A DNA stretch of 64,000 bases, from contig DF237240.1 of the NCBI GenBank assembly GCA_000708835.1, positions 2,928-66,927 on the forward strand. Direction: 5' to 3'. The position numbers and the translations under genes are program-made. Below the pieces are notes generated by a model, which was not told where the DNA came from, made no database searches, and saw only the letters and a program-made list of their open reading frames with translations. The first letter of the stretch is position 1; each line of letters begins with the position of its first letter. Positions 24,601 through 35,897 of this stretch are shown piece after piece. The stretch comes from Klebsormidium nitens (taxonomy: Eukaryota > Streptophyta > Klebsormidiophyceae > Klebsormidiales > Klebsormidiaceae).

Positions 24601-27327
24601 TGTCGGCGACCACCTTGCCCATCTCGGGGAAGTGCCAGCCGTACCACTCGCGCACACGCATCGCGTACGTGTTCAGCTCCTTGTCCAGGTCGTCCAGCAG
24701 CCCGATCGCCTGCACAATCATCGTGTCCACCTGCGGGAAACGACGCCACGTATCAGCTCGCTGTTGGTGAGCGTAATTGGTCTCCGACATGAGGAGCTGT
24801 TGTAACTTTAAGAGCCGAACCTCCGTGCAGAAGTATCGGGTGTAAGTGCAAGCGAATGTTGGGTGGCTCTCCTTGCGGCCCCCTGTCAGTGGGCCACAAA
24901 ATAGTTTCTTTCTTCTTTCAAAACAATGGAGCAATTCGTGTGAATGATTGTTGGGTCAGTCTTCATAGCACTCGGTCAGATGGAACCCCAATCGATACTC
25001 TTGATCCATTGACTCTTGCGCGTCTCTCTTGGACTCTGTGACTTGATAACGGAGGCCTACGATCAAAGTACCAATTGACCCATGTGCCAAATGGACACTT
25101 TCCAGCAGACTCTGCCCTTATACCAACTTTTTTGGAAGTACTCGGGAGCCCAACGGCCCACATTTGACACAGCTCTCCAACCGAAAGAAGCCCACAAAAA
25201 TGGTCCAGAAAGGAGAGTACCCTCATCCGTAAACCTTTCATCCTCTCCTTGACCATCTTGCACTACTTGTGTTCAATCCATATCTCCATCACCTCTCGAG
25301 CCCTCTCACCTAAAAGTCTAGTGCACAAAAGCCCTATAGAAAACGCTGCTCAGTTTCTGCAGCTTACCTTATCAGGGCTGAACTTGAGCTTGTAGCGCGA
25401 GAGACTGTGGGACAGCCCAAGTGACATGGGCGCCAAGTCCTGGTCGCCCAACCCGCCCACCAGCTCCGTGAGCTGCGACCGAATTCCACGGAACAGCTCC
25501 ATGATCTGCATAAAGGAATCCGCGGATGAGCCAAGGAACTTGGATCGGAAGGTCCTGTATACCATTGAGTTGATCACTCAGAATCGTGCATTAGCTTGCG
25601 AGAATCCCCCTGTGCAGTTTCCTGCCTGTCGGCTACTGCAGAATGTGCTGCAGGCAACTGAAGCTGCTTCAAAGGGGGGTTCGAATCATTCAAACACTCG
25701 ACACAAGCTTCAAGATTGCTACGACCAGGTGCTCTTCAGGAAAGCCACAATCAACAACAACACATGTACCACCTAATCCACAGCAAAAGCCCACACAAAC
25801 ACACTCGGAATTAAAGGAACGGGCTTTACTCGGGATACGCCTGAGATAAAACGAGCGGGCATTAGTAGGCATACAGCCGGGATTAAACAGCAGGCTTTAC
25901 TCCGCACACACCCAGAATTAAAGGAACGGGCTTTACGCAGCTTTTTTTTTCAGTTGCGCCTCATTGTTTGCCACTCAACGACCTATTATTGGTGGACATA
26001 TTCCACAGGAAGAGCGCTCCCCAAGATTCATTGCAGGAAGAGCGCTCGCAAGAGTTGTCGCCAACTCACGGCAGCATTGTGGACGCAGTTGACATTGAGC
26101 TTCTCTTTGACGATGTTCCCCAGCTTGGAGTCAGCGATGGCGAGCGTCTCGCCCTTGCAGTGCTCCTTGATGAACTTGCGCAGGCCCTTGCTCAGCTTGC
26201 TCTCCACCAGAGCCGTTGCAGCGCCAAGCGCCGCCGCCGTGTTGTCAAACTTGTCAAATGCGGCCAGCTTGACCACCTGGAGGACAGGGAAAACCGCGGT
26301 GAGTTTGAGCTTAGTGAAACCTTATAAGTTGGAAGCACGGGGCGGCAATGACGATATGAGCACTCAGGTTCGCTTGTACCGCCGGCCACATTGTAAGGTA
26401 GGAAGAAAGGTGCGCGGATGAGTTTTCTAGCACCAACCGGGGAGCAAGGTTGCTACATAACCACTGCGGTTGTCAAATTGGTCAAAAGCTGCCAGCTTCA
26501 CCATCTCACAACAGTGAGTCAAGGAAGAGATAAAGTGGTTGATTTTAAAAAGAGTGCAAATTTGATTGGGTCTGCATCTTAATGGCAGTGTGTACAAGCT
26601 TTCCGCGGATCAGCACACTGCCGCAAACCGAAAACCGAGAGTGGTGCCGCAAAACAGAAGACTCTTCCTCAGAAAAGAAACAGTATTGCAGAAGCTGGCG
26701 ATAGCGCTTGAACCAGATTGCCAAAGGAAGCAGGGATGATGATAGAAGGCAAGAGTTGCAAAGCAAACCACAATGCGCGGTCAGAATGATGGTAAACTCA
26801 CCTTGGCAGCTGCCTCCGGTGTTTCAAACGACTTGTACAGATCCTGCAGAGAGCCAAGGGCAAAAACGTGTTTAGCGGCACCGAAGAATGCAGTCTTACA
26901 AGCGTCAGCGACAATCCACAGACCTTCTGAAAGTGCCATGGCCAACAAGTAACCCAAACACTGAGCTACTTCATCAAGCCTCAAGTAGGCCACACCACCA
27001 AGGAGCTGATGAAACCTTAAAGGCCATCATGCCCAGGTCTTGGTGATAGGGGCTGAATCACCAGAACAACTATATGCTTAATGGAGTATGGGCGGAGGAC
27101 ATTGTGTGAGAAGCCCATCAATGTCAGATATTGAGCAAAGTGGTAACGGTTGGCCCGCCAACACGAGAGTTCAGGTAATGGTGGCAAACCACCCACTGGT
27201 ATTGTGACCACCAGATCTTGTGGTAATGCTGCTGGAAAGAGATACTCACATCGACCTTGTCAAGCTTGCCCTCGTCTAGGACCTTGAACAGGGCGTGCCC
27301 TGCGGGCGTCTCAAAAAGGAGCAACAT
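21666..27327 (-). CDS. NOP58: Nucleolar protein NOP58, box C/D snoRNP core
   Basis: Core scaffold of box C/D snoRNPs that guide rRNA 2'-O-methylation in the nucleolus. Nine minus-strand exons: 27327-27250, 26843-26802, 26276-26070, 25505-25368, 24730-24530, 24047-23751, 23205-23012, 22528-22396, 22046-21666; phases agree and give 556 aa. Diagnostic segments in order: [69 protein letters not shown] with [36 protein letters not shown]; the Nop domain [20 protein letters not shown] and [34 protein letters not shown]; and [20 protein letters not shown]. The C-terminus (about residues 440-556) is runs of Lys alternating with Glu/Asp, as in plant NOP58. Intron 2 carries a copy of the exon 3 edge and intron 3 a minisatellite. 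The gene is divergent from CENP-C. Confidence 0.97.
25805..25937. repeat. About 35-bp minisatellite, four degenerate copies, in NOP58 intron 3
   Basis: Units begin near 25805, 25841, 25876 and 25911. Each has a core like GAATTAAAGGAACGGGCTTTAC; units 1 and 4 are nearly identical, and units 2 and 3 differ at several positions. The array lies entirely within the 564-bp intron 25506-26069. Confidence 0.8.
26461..26514 (-). repeat. Degenerate copy of the NOP58 exon 3 start inside intron 2
   Basis: Bases 26469-26504 match the first 36 bases of exon 3 (26241-26276) at 30 of 36 positions by hand comparison. On the minus strand the copy would read [12 protein letters not shown] beside the true [12 protein letters not shown]. 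An AG dinucleotide precedes it, but it lacks the pyrimidine-rich acceptor of the real exon, so I read it as a decayed duplication and not an exon. Confidence 0.75.
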
Positions 27328-27990
27328 GATGGCGCCTTGACCACTTTGCTACGACGATGCACCACCGTGGAAGGCAGCCGGCAAGAAAGTGCCCGTAACC
27401 CAGCCGTTGTCCCCAACGCAATTAGAAGCTGGAATGCCGCCCCTCCACAATGTGCCGCGTTGTCTTTGTTCAGAAGAGATGCAGAGAAGCACAGGGTTCA
27501 ATCAGCTCTGCAATCAGCTAACCGAGGTACCTAGCGTATGGAGAACGAGAGCGAGCCAGAATCAGCTGCTCCACATGTTGATCGACAATGGATCTGCGCG
27601 CAAGCGCAGGTGCGTTACGCATGGTGCAGCTAGCAAATGGACTTCAGCATGGACTATCTATGGCGCTCATGGGTTGAAACAACATGAAAATGAGCAGATA
27701 CAAATTCGCACCGTCCGATAGAAACTGTAAAGTCAAAATGGACGTACTAGAGGGCAGCACAGTGTGCAAGACTGGGCAGGTCAGCAAGTGAAGTCAAAGT
27801 CCAAAGAGTTCTCTGGCTATAAATAGCACGGCCAGCTAGGGTTCGCATGCAGAGCTCGCCACTGCATTCAAATTGCCTTCCTTAAATTGTATTCCAACGA
27901 GATTGGACGCATTCATAACGTTGTTGCAGCATTGTTGCGGACGTCTTTCTCTTTCCAGTGTTTCATAGGTGGACGTGTAGTGGTCGTGAA
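27328..27990. promoter_or_regulatory. Divergent promoter region, NOP58 / CENP-C
   Basis: Head-to-head spacer of about 0.7-0.85 kb between NOP58 (minus) and CENP-C (plus). It contains a good TATA box in the CENP-C direction at 27818-27825 (listed separately). A CTAGGGTT motif at about 27836 resembles a telo-box but is incomplete. Confidence 0.5.
27818..27825 (+). promoter_or_regulatory. TATA box for CENP-C
   Basis: The sequence GGCTATAAATAGCACGG is close to the plant TATA consensus and lies 173 bases upstream of the first plausible CENP-C ATG (27991). It would put the transcription start near 27850. Confidence 0.5.
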
Positions 27991-28080
27991 ATGGTCGCAT
28001 CAATTGGAGTAGAGCGGCCCCAGAGCCTCCTAAAGCTGCAATTTTATAATACCATGCCGAGCTTTGGACTCATGCAGACG
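27991..28080 (+). CDS. Possible first coding exon of CENP-C
   Basis: An ATG at 27991 opens a frame reading MVASIGVERPQSLLKLQFY then TMPSFGLMQT, vaguely like the plant CENP-C start in which DPL and GLSLFPRT recur. A donor GTAAGG follows within a few bases. Its phase does not fit directly to the exon at 28183, so either a small exon is missing or this is 5' UTR. Low confidence. Confidence 0.25.
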
Positions 28081-28182
28081 CTGTAAGGCAGCGAATGGGG
28101 ACAGGCTGCGGACCTCAGCTCCAGGTTCTGCTGAACAGTGCAAGTCAGAATATCGGTGCTAGCTTGAGCAAAGGTTCTTCAG

Positions 28183-31100
28183 TTGCACGATGTGAATGCT
28201 GATGTAAAGCTGCCAGCATTTTCAATTCTTGGGCCAATAACAACTCGAAGCAGTGGCATCAAAGACAAGATGGCAAGGGCTGCTGAAAATGACGATGACT
28301 TGTCCATGTTGATGCCAAAGAGCGTTCAAGGCTTGAAGCCCTCTGAGAGTGCTGAGAGTGAGTCGCAGGCATTGAGGGAGTATCTAGACCTGCAGGTAAG
28401 AGAGCTTCCTACTTCCTCTGCTACTTTGATCTACCTTCCCGGTTGTAACAGTGTTCTCATAAAACAGCTAGTAACAATATCTTGTAAGTGAGACAACAAG
28501 TTGTCGCAGTATCCATCAGTCATTTGCAGCATTCACCAGATGAGAAGCATTGTCTGTCATGTGGACTTTCCTGATACATTCTCCAAGCTCACTCCTGTTA
28601 TGCTGCTTCATCGTCGTTCTCTTGCTCTCTGAAATGATTAACCAGTGCCAAGAGCCAATTCAATGATGTTGTCAGCATTTTCCAATTTAATGGCTTGACT
28701 CCCTTGATAGACGAAAAGGAAGCTAAGCTTCCAACGCCCTATGTGTGGTGACCCTAAGCTAGTAATAATCACGAGCTTCCACAATGTCAGCAATGACTCA
28801 TCTGCATCAAACTCTTGCCAATTCCTTTCAGTTGCACGTTGCTCTCAATACACTCTTTATGTATCATTCATTGAACTACCTTGATCAGAGCCTGGTTTGA
28901 GGAAGCAGTTAGCCTGTCTGCAACCAAGTTTACCCCTTTGGTCAAGACTGTCCTGCAGGGTTAAGAGAGGATAGACAACTCCAATTTGACCTCGCAAAGC
29001 ATGCAGCTCATGTTGCACAGTGTAAGAGCCAAAGATGCCAGTTCCTCCTTTGACAGCTGGTGATTTCTCTCTCTGCAGAACGAGAAGGTGCAGCAGAATG
29101 AGCTTGCCGCTGCTGTCCCCCATGAGGTGTTCCTCCCTGCTTACAACAGAAGGCGCGACAGGCCTCCAAACCAGTGGAATGAAAGCAGAGGTCTTCTACC
29201 TGCTTCGCCTCTTAAGTTCACTGGCAGGTGAGATAGACTAGTGAATACTATTCGTCAATAATTTTGTAGGAATCGGTTCCACAGACATGTCAACAGATCT
29301 GCTGACTGCTTTCTTTCACTGCAAGGTTTCATTTGCTCGATCTCCTGACTTGAGTTACCAGCTATCTGTGTTGACGTATCTGGACCAGCCACCCTATCAG
29401 AGGCACAATAAACTGAGGTGCCATGTATGGTGTGCAGGAAAGCAGCTGCTGATCCCTTCTACAAAAAGGCCGGTGAAAAGATTGAAGGCGCCTGGGATGC
29501 TACATCTGGTCAGAACACGCCCAAACGGAACGGTAAGAACCGCCAGCTTCAAGTTGCTGGGATGCTCTCGCTTTCCATATAGTTCAGCGTCCAGCACTCA
29601 CTCTGCCGGATTGTGAGAAAGGTTCTAGTTTTTTGGGTCTCTAATTCCTTTCAGAAAGATGCATCCTACTTGAACCGCGCAACCTTAGTCAGGTGCTTCA
29701 AGGAATAATAAATCGAAGGTGTTCTCCGTATGGAACATTTTATCATACCACCTTGAACATCGTGTCAAACTTGTTACATAAATACCAGAACCATACATTC
29801 ATCTTTCAACTTGTCTACGACCAAGCAATCTTGCAACTCCACTCCTTTTTCTTGGCAGCTTTTCAACTTGTCACCGACGAGAACGCGCCCCCCTTGGAGC
29901 TCCTTCCCACTGCCTCCAAGCAGCGCAAAACGGAGCGCGAGGAGCGTAAGCAGAAGGGGAAGGCGCGTGGCTTTAACAAGCGACCCTTTGGCCTGGACCT
30001 GAAGCAGCACCCCAGGAAGGAGCACACAATCGAGAGCGAGTCTGATTGGAAGAAGCTGGAAGGACAGCTGGCGACGGTGCACACGGAGCGGCGACAGGCA
30101 AAGCTTGTTGACGGGCAAAGCAAAGGAGGAGAGGTGCCGGCTCGAAGGAGGGGCTGGGTCGCAGCACGACGTAAGAGCCTGCTACAGAGCAAGTCAGAAG
30201 CAGAGCTGAAGTCTCCGGGTCTTGTAAAGGGACAAGAAGACAAAGATGGTGGATTGCATCCAAGTGATGAAAAGCTGGAAGATGAGGAGAATTCAGGAAG
30301 CAGGGGCAACGGAGACCTTCCCGGGGCGCTGGCTACAGAGTTAGTCAGGCGGGCAAGAAAGCCGGCGGCTGGGATCAACGGGCTTTTCTGGCCGCGGTCA
30401 TCTTTGCAGCAAGAGGGTCAGGAGACCAGACGTCCGGTGCAAAGCAGTGAGGGGACGATGATGGACGCGGGTTTGGACATGGAGATTGACGAGTCGGACG
30501 AAGAAGTGGAGGGGCCGCTGAAAAGAGCGGAGGAGATCGCGGGTGGCCCACAAGGTAACAGCTCTGAGTATGTGTGACCCTTTCGATTTCGGTGTCAGAT
30601 GTAGAGACTTGTGTTGAGTCCTGGGTTGAAAGACAAGATCTGGAGGTCGTATCCGTGTGTACTAAAGCTTGAGCTTTGATTTGAGTGTTCGATCTCTTCC
30701 ATTCCAGTAAAGAGGTACTTCCATGGATTATTCGTTAATTCTGTACCATCCCGATTGAGACAAGTCGAGTCTGTTCATTGCGCTTGGATTTAAAGCGGTG
30801 CAGGGAAACGGAAAGCAGCGGCATCATACGCAAGCACTTAAATCTCCATTTTGAAAACAGGATGATTCACCTTCCCTTCTCTGCAGATGATGCACAATGG
30901 ACTTTCAACCCTCTCTTCGGCGGTCCAGATGCCACGGAGCATTTGCCGCAAGTCAAGCCCCCGCCTCCCAACACAACGGCCGAGATCGAAGCACCCGAAA
31001 CCGCCTCGCCTTTGCCAGTGAACTCAACCGAAGCTCAGCCCCCAAATACTCCCCAAACCTTCCCTCCTGATAAAAGCAACTTCCCCAAGGAAGTCGAACG

Positions 31101-32713
31101 AGCTCGCATAGTCTCTCCTCTAGTATCTCAGGCAGCGTCGAATCTGGTGTCACCAAGCCAGGGGGTCAGGAAGTCGCCCAGTCTTGACACCGACGGCGAA
31201 GAAGCTCAGGCAGCGGCGGCCCTTGCAGAGATGGATCTGGGTGGGGGGTTTGGAATTGCAGCGGCAGCAGCCCCCCAGGAAGAAGAGATAGATTTTCCAG
31301 CGTTGGAAGGATCGCCGCCTCCGGTCGCCCCGGTGGAGACTTCCGAGGGCGAGGAGAATAACAGCCAGGTAAGGACCTTGCTTTAGCAGGCGCAAGACTT
31401 AATCCAGGGAAGCAATGTGATACTGATGTATGCCTGCTTGAAATTCATCAAGCGGCGGTCGGTTTTGGTTGTCGTTCGCTGGTGTAAACCAATGGATGCA
31501 CGTTTTAACGTCCAAACAAAATAGAGCCGCTTCTAATGCCCGGCTATAAAATTCAAATCTGCCCCTTCTCCCAGCCGTAAAACTGTTCAGGCCTTTACTC
31601 CCCGACTTGTCAGATGGCGGAGCTCAAACTAGGCTTGCATATTTGTGCGCAGAATCCGTTCGGGTTGGCAGTCGCTGAAAGGAGCATAGTCCCACAAGCA
31701 GAGGAGCTCCAACCACAGCAGACTGGTCGAGGAAAGAAGAACAAGAGACTGATGCTGTTACACGGACGGACGAGCCTAGCGGGTGAGAACTGAGGCCCTG
31801 GCGCATCCATTGAGCTTGCGGAAGCATTAACACTTGGCGCCCTCAACGGAAGCTGGGTTGATGTCCACGTATGTTGCCTTAAGTATTCGCAACCTGACCA
31901 ACGGGGTTAGTCTGCGAAAGCTTTGCCATCGCTTTCTTGGTTGGCTGGACGCAAGCTCGCATGCTTTGCATCGCGAAGATTTTTTTGCGACACGTCAGGC
32001 GCCCGCCCGTGTTTGCTTTCTTTATCGCTGCGGTTCGAAAGAGGTTTCCATCTTATGAACAGCAAAGCTCCGCCTTGTCTACTGGTATGTGCAGATCTGT
32101 ACATGGTTCCGCTGGCAGGATGAGACTTTTCACGAAAAGCCTTGGAATACACCTCGACACACACCTTGGCATACCGTTTTTGCCCCGTTAAAAAGTTTTC
32201 AGGTTTTGCAATGAAAGTCAACTGAACTGCAGATGCTGGCCTGCGGACAGAGCATGGTGTTCGCAGAACGACCAGGGCGCGCATCCGGCCGCTCGAGTTT
32301 TGGAGGAACGAGACAGTCGTCTATGAAAGATCTCACAACAGTAAGAGTTCTGCCGATCGCTTTGTCTACCGGGACTTGTTGGTTCAGTTCGTTATGAGAC
32401 GTCCTTCCGTGTAGGCCAGGAGCTGGTGCCGGTGTCATCATTTGATTCTCCGTTGCTTCACAGATATCAGCCGAGAGAACAGTCTGAAGCATATTTTCTG
32501 CGATGCAAATTCGCAGATTTCGAAGACGTTGTCAGGCTGGTCTGGCTCATCAACGTTTTGTCTGCAGGTTTACCCACGATCGCGCGTGTCGTCACACTGT
32601 CTCCTGACCCTTTGTGGCCACGACCAGAGGGTCGCGAAGCCTTTCGCCTGCAGCGGAAGAAGCTAAAAGAGCTCGGTCAAGCGGAAGAAGTTTTAACTTT
32701 GTCAATGTCGTAA
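28183..32713 (+). CDS. CENPC: Centromere protein C (CENP-C), N-terminus incomplete
   Basis: Inner-kinetochore protein that binds the CENP-A nucleosome. Exons 28183-28395, 29079-29227, 29438-29532, 29859-30554, 30887-31368, 31614-31782, 32233-32340 and 32568-32713 join in phase and give 685 aa from the first secure exon; the start codon lies further upstream. The identification rests on the C-terminus. RRTTRARIRPLEFWRNE in exon 32233-32340 is the CENP-C motif (R-x-S/T-x-R-x-x-x-x-P-x-x-[YF]-W), preceded by RTSLADAGLRTEHGVRR and followed by VYERSHNSLPTIARVVTLS, the plant arrangement. The protein ends about 40 residues later. I see no C-terminal cupin dimerisation domain as in animal and yeast CENP-C, which agrees with plant proteins. 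The central part (RARKPAAGINGLFWPR and acidic runs) is low complexity and probably disordered. Confidence 0.85.
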
Positions 32714-34075
32714 TATTTTCGTGGCACGCTACATGCTACAAGCTAGCTTAGATACAAGGAGCAGAGGACGCCTTCTCAAGATCTGTAGCTGCCAATCGCG
32801 GTGCCAGTGTATACTAGTTAATCGGTGCAGATCAAACGAGGTCCCACGTGAAGTCGCCTGCTTACAAGCTTCCCATGATCTGAGGCTGGTCGTCTTGTGT
32901 CATACGGAGACACGCCAAGGGCTGACCGAGAAAGATGATAATTGGCTGCTATGGAAGTAAAGGACGGTGGAGTACAAATGCCGAGCCTCGGTTGGTTACT
33001 GTATAGTGTACAGCAATAACAGATCGTCCCAAATACAGATGTCTAATTCTTCATAACGACCTTAGGCTGATTTACCAGTGCAAACTGTTATTGTTAAAGC
33101 AGATTCAACAAATGCTGATCATTGCCAGGTATCAACAACTCAACGTACATGCTGGGCTACACGGATGTTAACAAGCTTCCAATTGTGGGACTATTGTGCA
33201 TTAATTCATGCTCTTAGCATGTCAGTGTCCATGCAACCGCGCGAATGGTTTCGATCCCTGCAAATGGACTTGTGCCCCCGAAGAAACCTAAGTACTTTGC
33301 ATTTCCATTTCAGTTCAGTTCGATTTCGGAACCCATGAACCTAAATATGTCATTCAGAAACCTAAATATATGATTCAAGATCGTCCCTGCCATCTGGGAT
33401 GTCTCAGTTGGCTGTGGCTGCCTTCCTTTTGGTCACTTTGAAAGCACTCGATCAAATGAATGCACTGCCTTTGTTTGAATGGCAGTTGGTTCACTGAAGC
33501 AAACAGGCTTGCCCAGGGATGACACGTTACATGCGGCACCCATGATTAAATTGGTACATGGCAAGGCAGGGATTGCAGCAATACTTAGAGGAAGTACACC
33601 TAGACATACTCAGGCGCTATTGATTGGACAATTAACTACCACAAAATGTGCCATGTGAATCAACCAAAAACCAGACCCAGCAACCTTTGTCAATGAAATG
33701 ACCATTAAGTGGCTAACATGATGTGGCCAAAACAGGCACATTTCCCAAATGTTCAAGAAGTCGTGAGATTTTTCCAAACCTTTACATGTTGCATAGGACA
33801 CAAACCTATACATATCACATTTTTCAACCTTATTTGCAGCCTGTGCACCCCTAATTCACTACTTTATGTACAGATATGCTGCCGTTAAATCAACTTCATT
33901 GTCCTTCTGCTTCCTGCCTAGCTCTAAAATGGGTGGCAAACCCTAAAGGCTGAAACCCTATGAACACCCCCGCACATTTGCTACACACAGTGGCTGCAAA
34001 GAATGTCGTGAAGCTGCCCTAAGCCTGTACATGGACACTCGTGCTCTGTACAAACGCTTTGTACACTCTGACGTA
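32714..34075. other. Intergenic, 1.36 kb, no gene recognised
   Basis: AT-rich sequence between the CENP-C 3' end and the glycine-rich locus. It contains two near-identical phrases, AACCTAAATATGTCATTCAG and AACCTAAATATATGATTCA (about 33337-33378), and a telo-box-like AAACCCTAAAG at about 33940. No coding exon found. Confidence 0.45.
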
Positions 34076-35835
34076 TCAGCTGGCAGCAACCATCCGGCAA
34101 TTACCTAGCCTGCTTTCAAAGACGCTTGAGCAGTGCGCCAACACTGGTCTGGCGCCCACATTCATGCCTTCCGCCACCCCGTCGAAGATGCAGAACTGTG
34201 ACCTCAGCACGTGGTGGATGCACCTCGTGAGCGAGATCCAGCACAAGCTCCTATAGTACAGACTGCACAGAGCATCCAGGCTCCGCTGCTTCATCCGCCC
34301 TCCAGTCTGCCACTGTCCCGCTAACCTTGACCAATCTATGCTCTCATCGCCGTCCCCAGGACCCCAGCTCTCGTCTCCCGCCTTGCCGCCGCCTCTGTCT
34401 CCACGTCCGCCCCAATTCCCTCCTCCCCACTTGCCTCCAGAGCGCCCCCCTGAGCCACCTGAGCCCCCAAAACTGCCGCCACTTCCACCACTCCAAAACA
34501 CGCCCCCGTCGCCACCCCCTGGCAGCTGCTCATCATACCCTGGGTCGTCGTCGCCGTCCCCTCCGGTCACTTTCCGCGTTCCCGCTCTTCTCCTGCTCTT
34601 TGTGATTGTCGGAGCGCTTCTCGGCCGGTAGTAATGCGTGCCGCGTCTGGTTGGAGGCGGAGCAGTTACATCCTGAGGAGACTGGTAGAAGGAGTCTATG
34701 GACTGCCTGGGCGGAGATCCCGAAATCTCAGGCGCAGTCCCTGAGGCCTTGCCGGGGATAGAGATTGCACAACTGCGCAGGGCCTCACTAACAGCGTTTG
34801 CTACATGAGCAGAGCTGACAAGGCCCTGAGTGGACTGCACGCTTGTAGATACTTGCAGGGTTGTGACATCCATCTTAAGGTGACTACGCCGCTACAGAGG
34901 AAGGTGCAAACAACCGGAAAGAAAAGAAAAAGCTATCCTTTCACCCCCCTGTCAACAGTAGATAAAACGAGCCTGAGGCAGGCAACGGCTGGGGACTTTT
35001 GCTTGAAAACCTGCAGGGCGCAACCCCCTGCCAGGCGCCCTCCCGACTTGCTTTCCTCCTGCTCGTACCGCCTCCTGCTTTTGAAATTTGACAGTTTTGC
35101 TCCTGCCGCCTGCGCTGCACAAGCAGAGTCCGAGCACTGAGCAGACCAGGCACGTACCTGGACGGTTGCATTGGAGGCATTCCCCGTGCACATCAAATAC
35201 GCTACCGGTCCAAAAAGGCCCACATTTGCCTGCTTTTAATTGCCCGGGAAAGGGCTCCTGGGTGTTGCTTGCCGCCAACAAGTTCATGACGTGGTAAGCT
35301 GCAAACCTATTGGTCCACGAACAACGGACTTGATATTTAAGAATGGGCACACCTTCTCGCGCAGGGGGGTCCAGGCGCCCAGCGTTTTAGGACCCCGGCC
35401 TTTCTTTCAGGATCTGGTCCACTGCGCGCGGATACGCGAGCACAAGTTTCTGTTGCGGGCATGCTTCTATCCTTCGCCGAAGTACCCGCCGGGGATGGGA
35501 GGTCTACCTATATTGTTGATTTTAGCTTTCAGGCTTCAGGTTTCAGGGTACTTGGAAGGATCGAGCCAGAGTGTAGTGCTGCCTATTCCCTGGGGCACCT
35601 AGTTTGTGGTTAGTGGGCTCAGGACTGGGTTTGATTTGCAACTAACCAGCCGAGGCGCAGTCTCCGTGCTTGTGACATCAGCACCCGGATGCGCGTTGAG
35701 GACGTCAGCGACCGCCTGGTTCGCGCGCCAAGTGCCTTTCCGGAGGCTTTTGAGTGGCCGCAGCCGTTCATGTGAATCACGTGGTAAGCTTTCGAAGCCA
35801 CGTACACGGCGGCCTTCCAGTTGTGCAATCATCAT
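34076..35835 (-). CDS. Provisional glycine-rich protein, function unknown
   Basis: Unrecognised. A minus-strand chain of three exons is possible with consistent phases: 35835-35647 (MMIAQLEGRRVRGFE..., Arg-rich), 35229-35158 (hydrophobic VGLFGPVAYLMCTGNASNA) and 34873-34076. The last exon has an N-terminal Ser/Thr/Val-rich part, a basic KSRRRAGTRK patch and about 60 residues of Gly-rich repeats (GGSGGSFGGSGGSGGRSGG). The final 75 codons may not all be coding, because GTTAGC at 34318 and an ACTATAG just before 34251 could bound a small intron. The opposite strand is also open as a Pro-rich frame, 34338-34631, ending in a hydrophobic tail. Strand choice rests only on the splice chain. An N-terminal targeting function is possible but not shown. 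Confidence 0.35.
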
Positions 35836-35897
35836 ACAATCACAGTCCAGATTCGCTGGCACAAGCAGAAGTCAGCCTTCCTTGTGAGCGCTGAATA

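Noticed and set aside
25670-25700. GGTTCGAATCATT resembling a tRNA B box
   Set aside because: No A box, acceptor stem or anticodon arm can be folded around it.
26900-27010. Possible box C/D snoRNA in NOP58 intron 1 (TTGATGA and CTGA on the minus strand)
   Set aside because: The C box starts with U instead of a purine, and the flanking bases do not form a convincing terminal stem.
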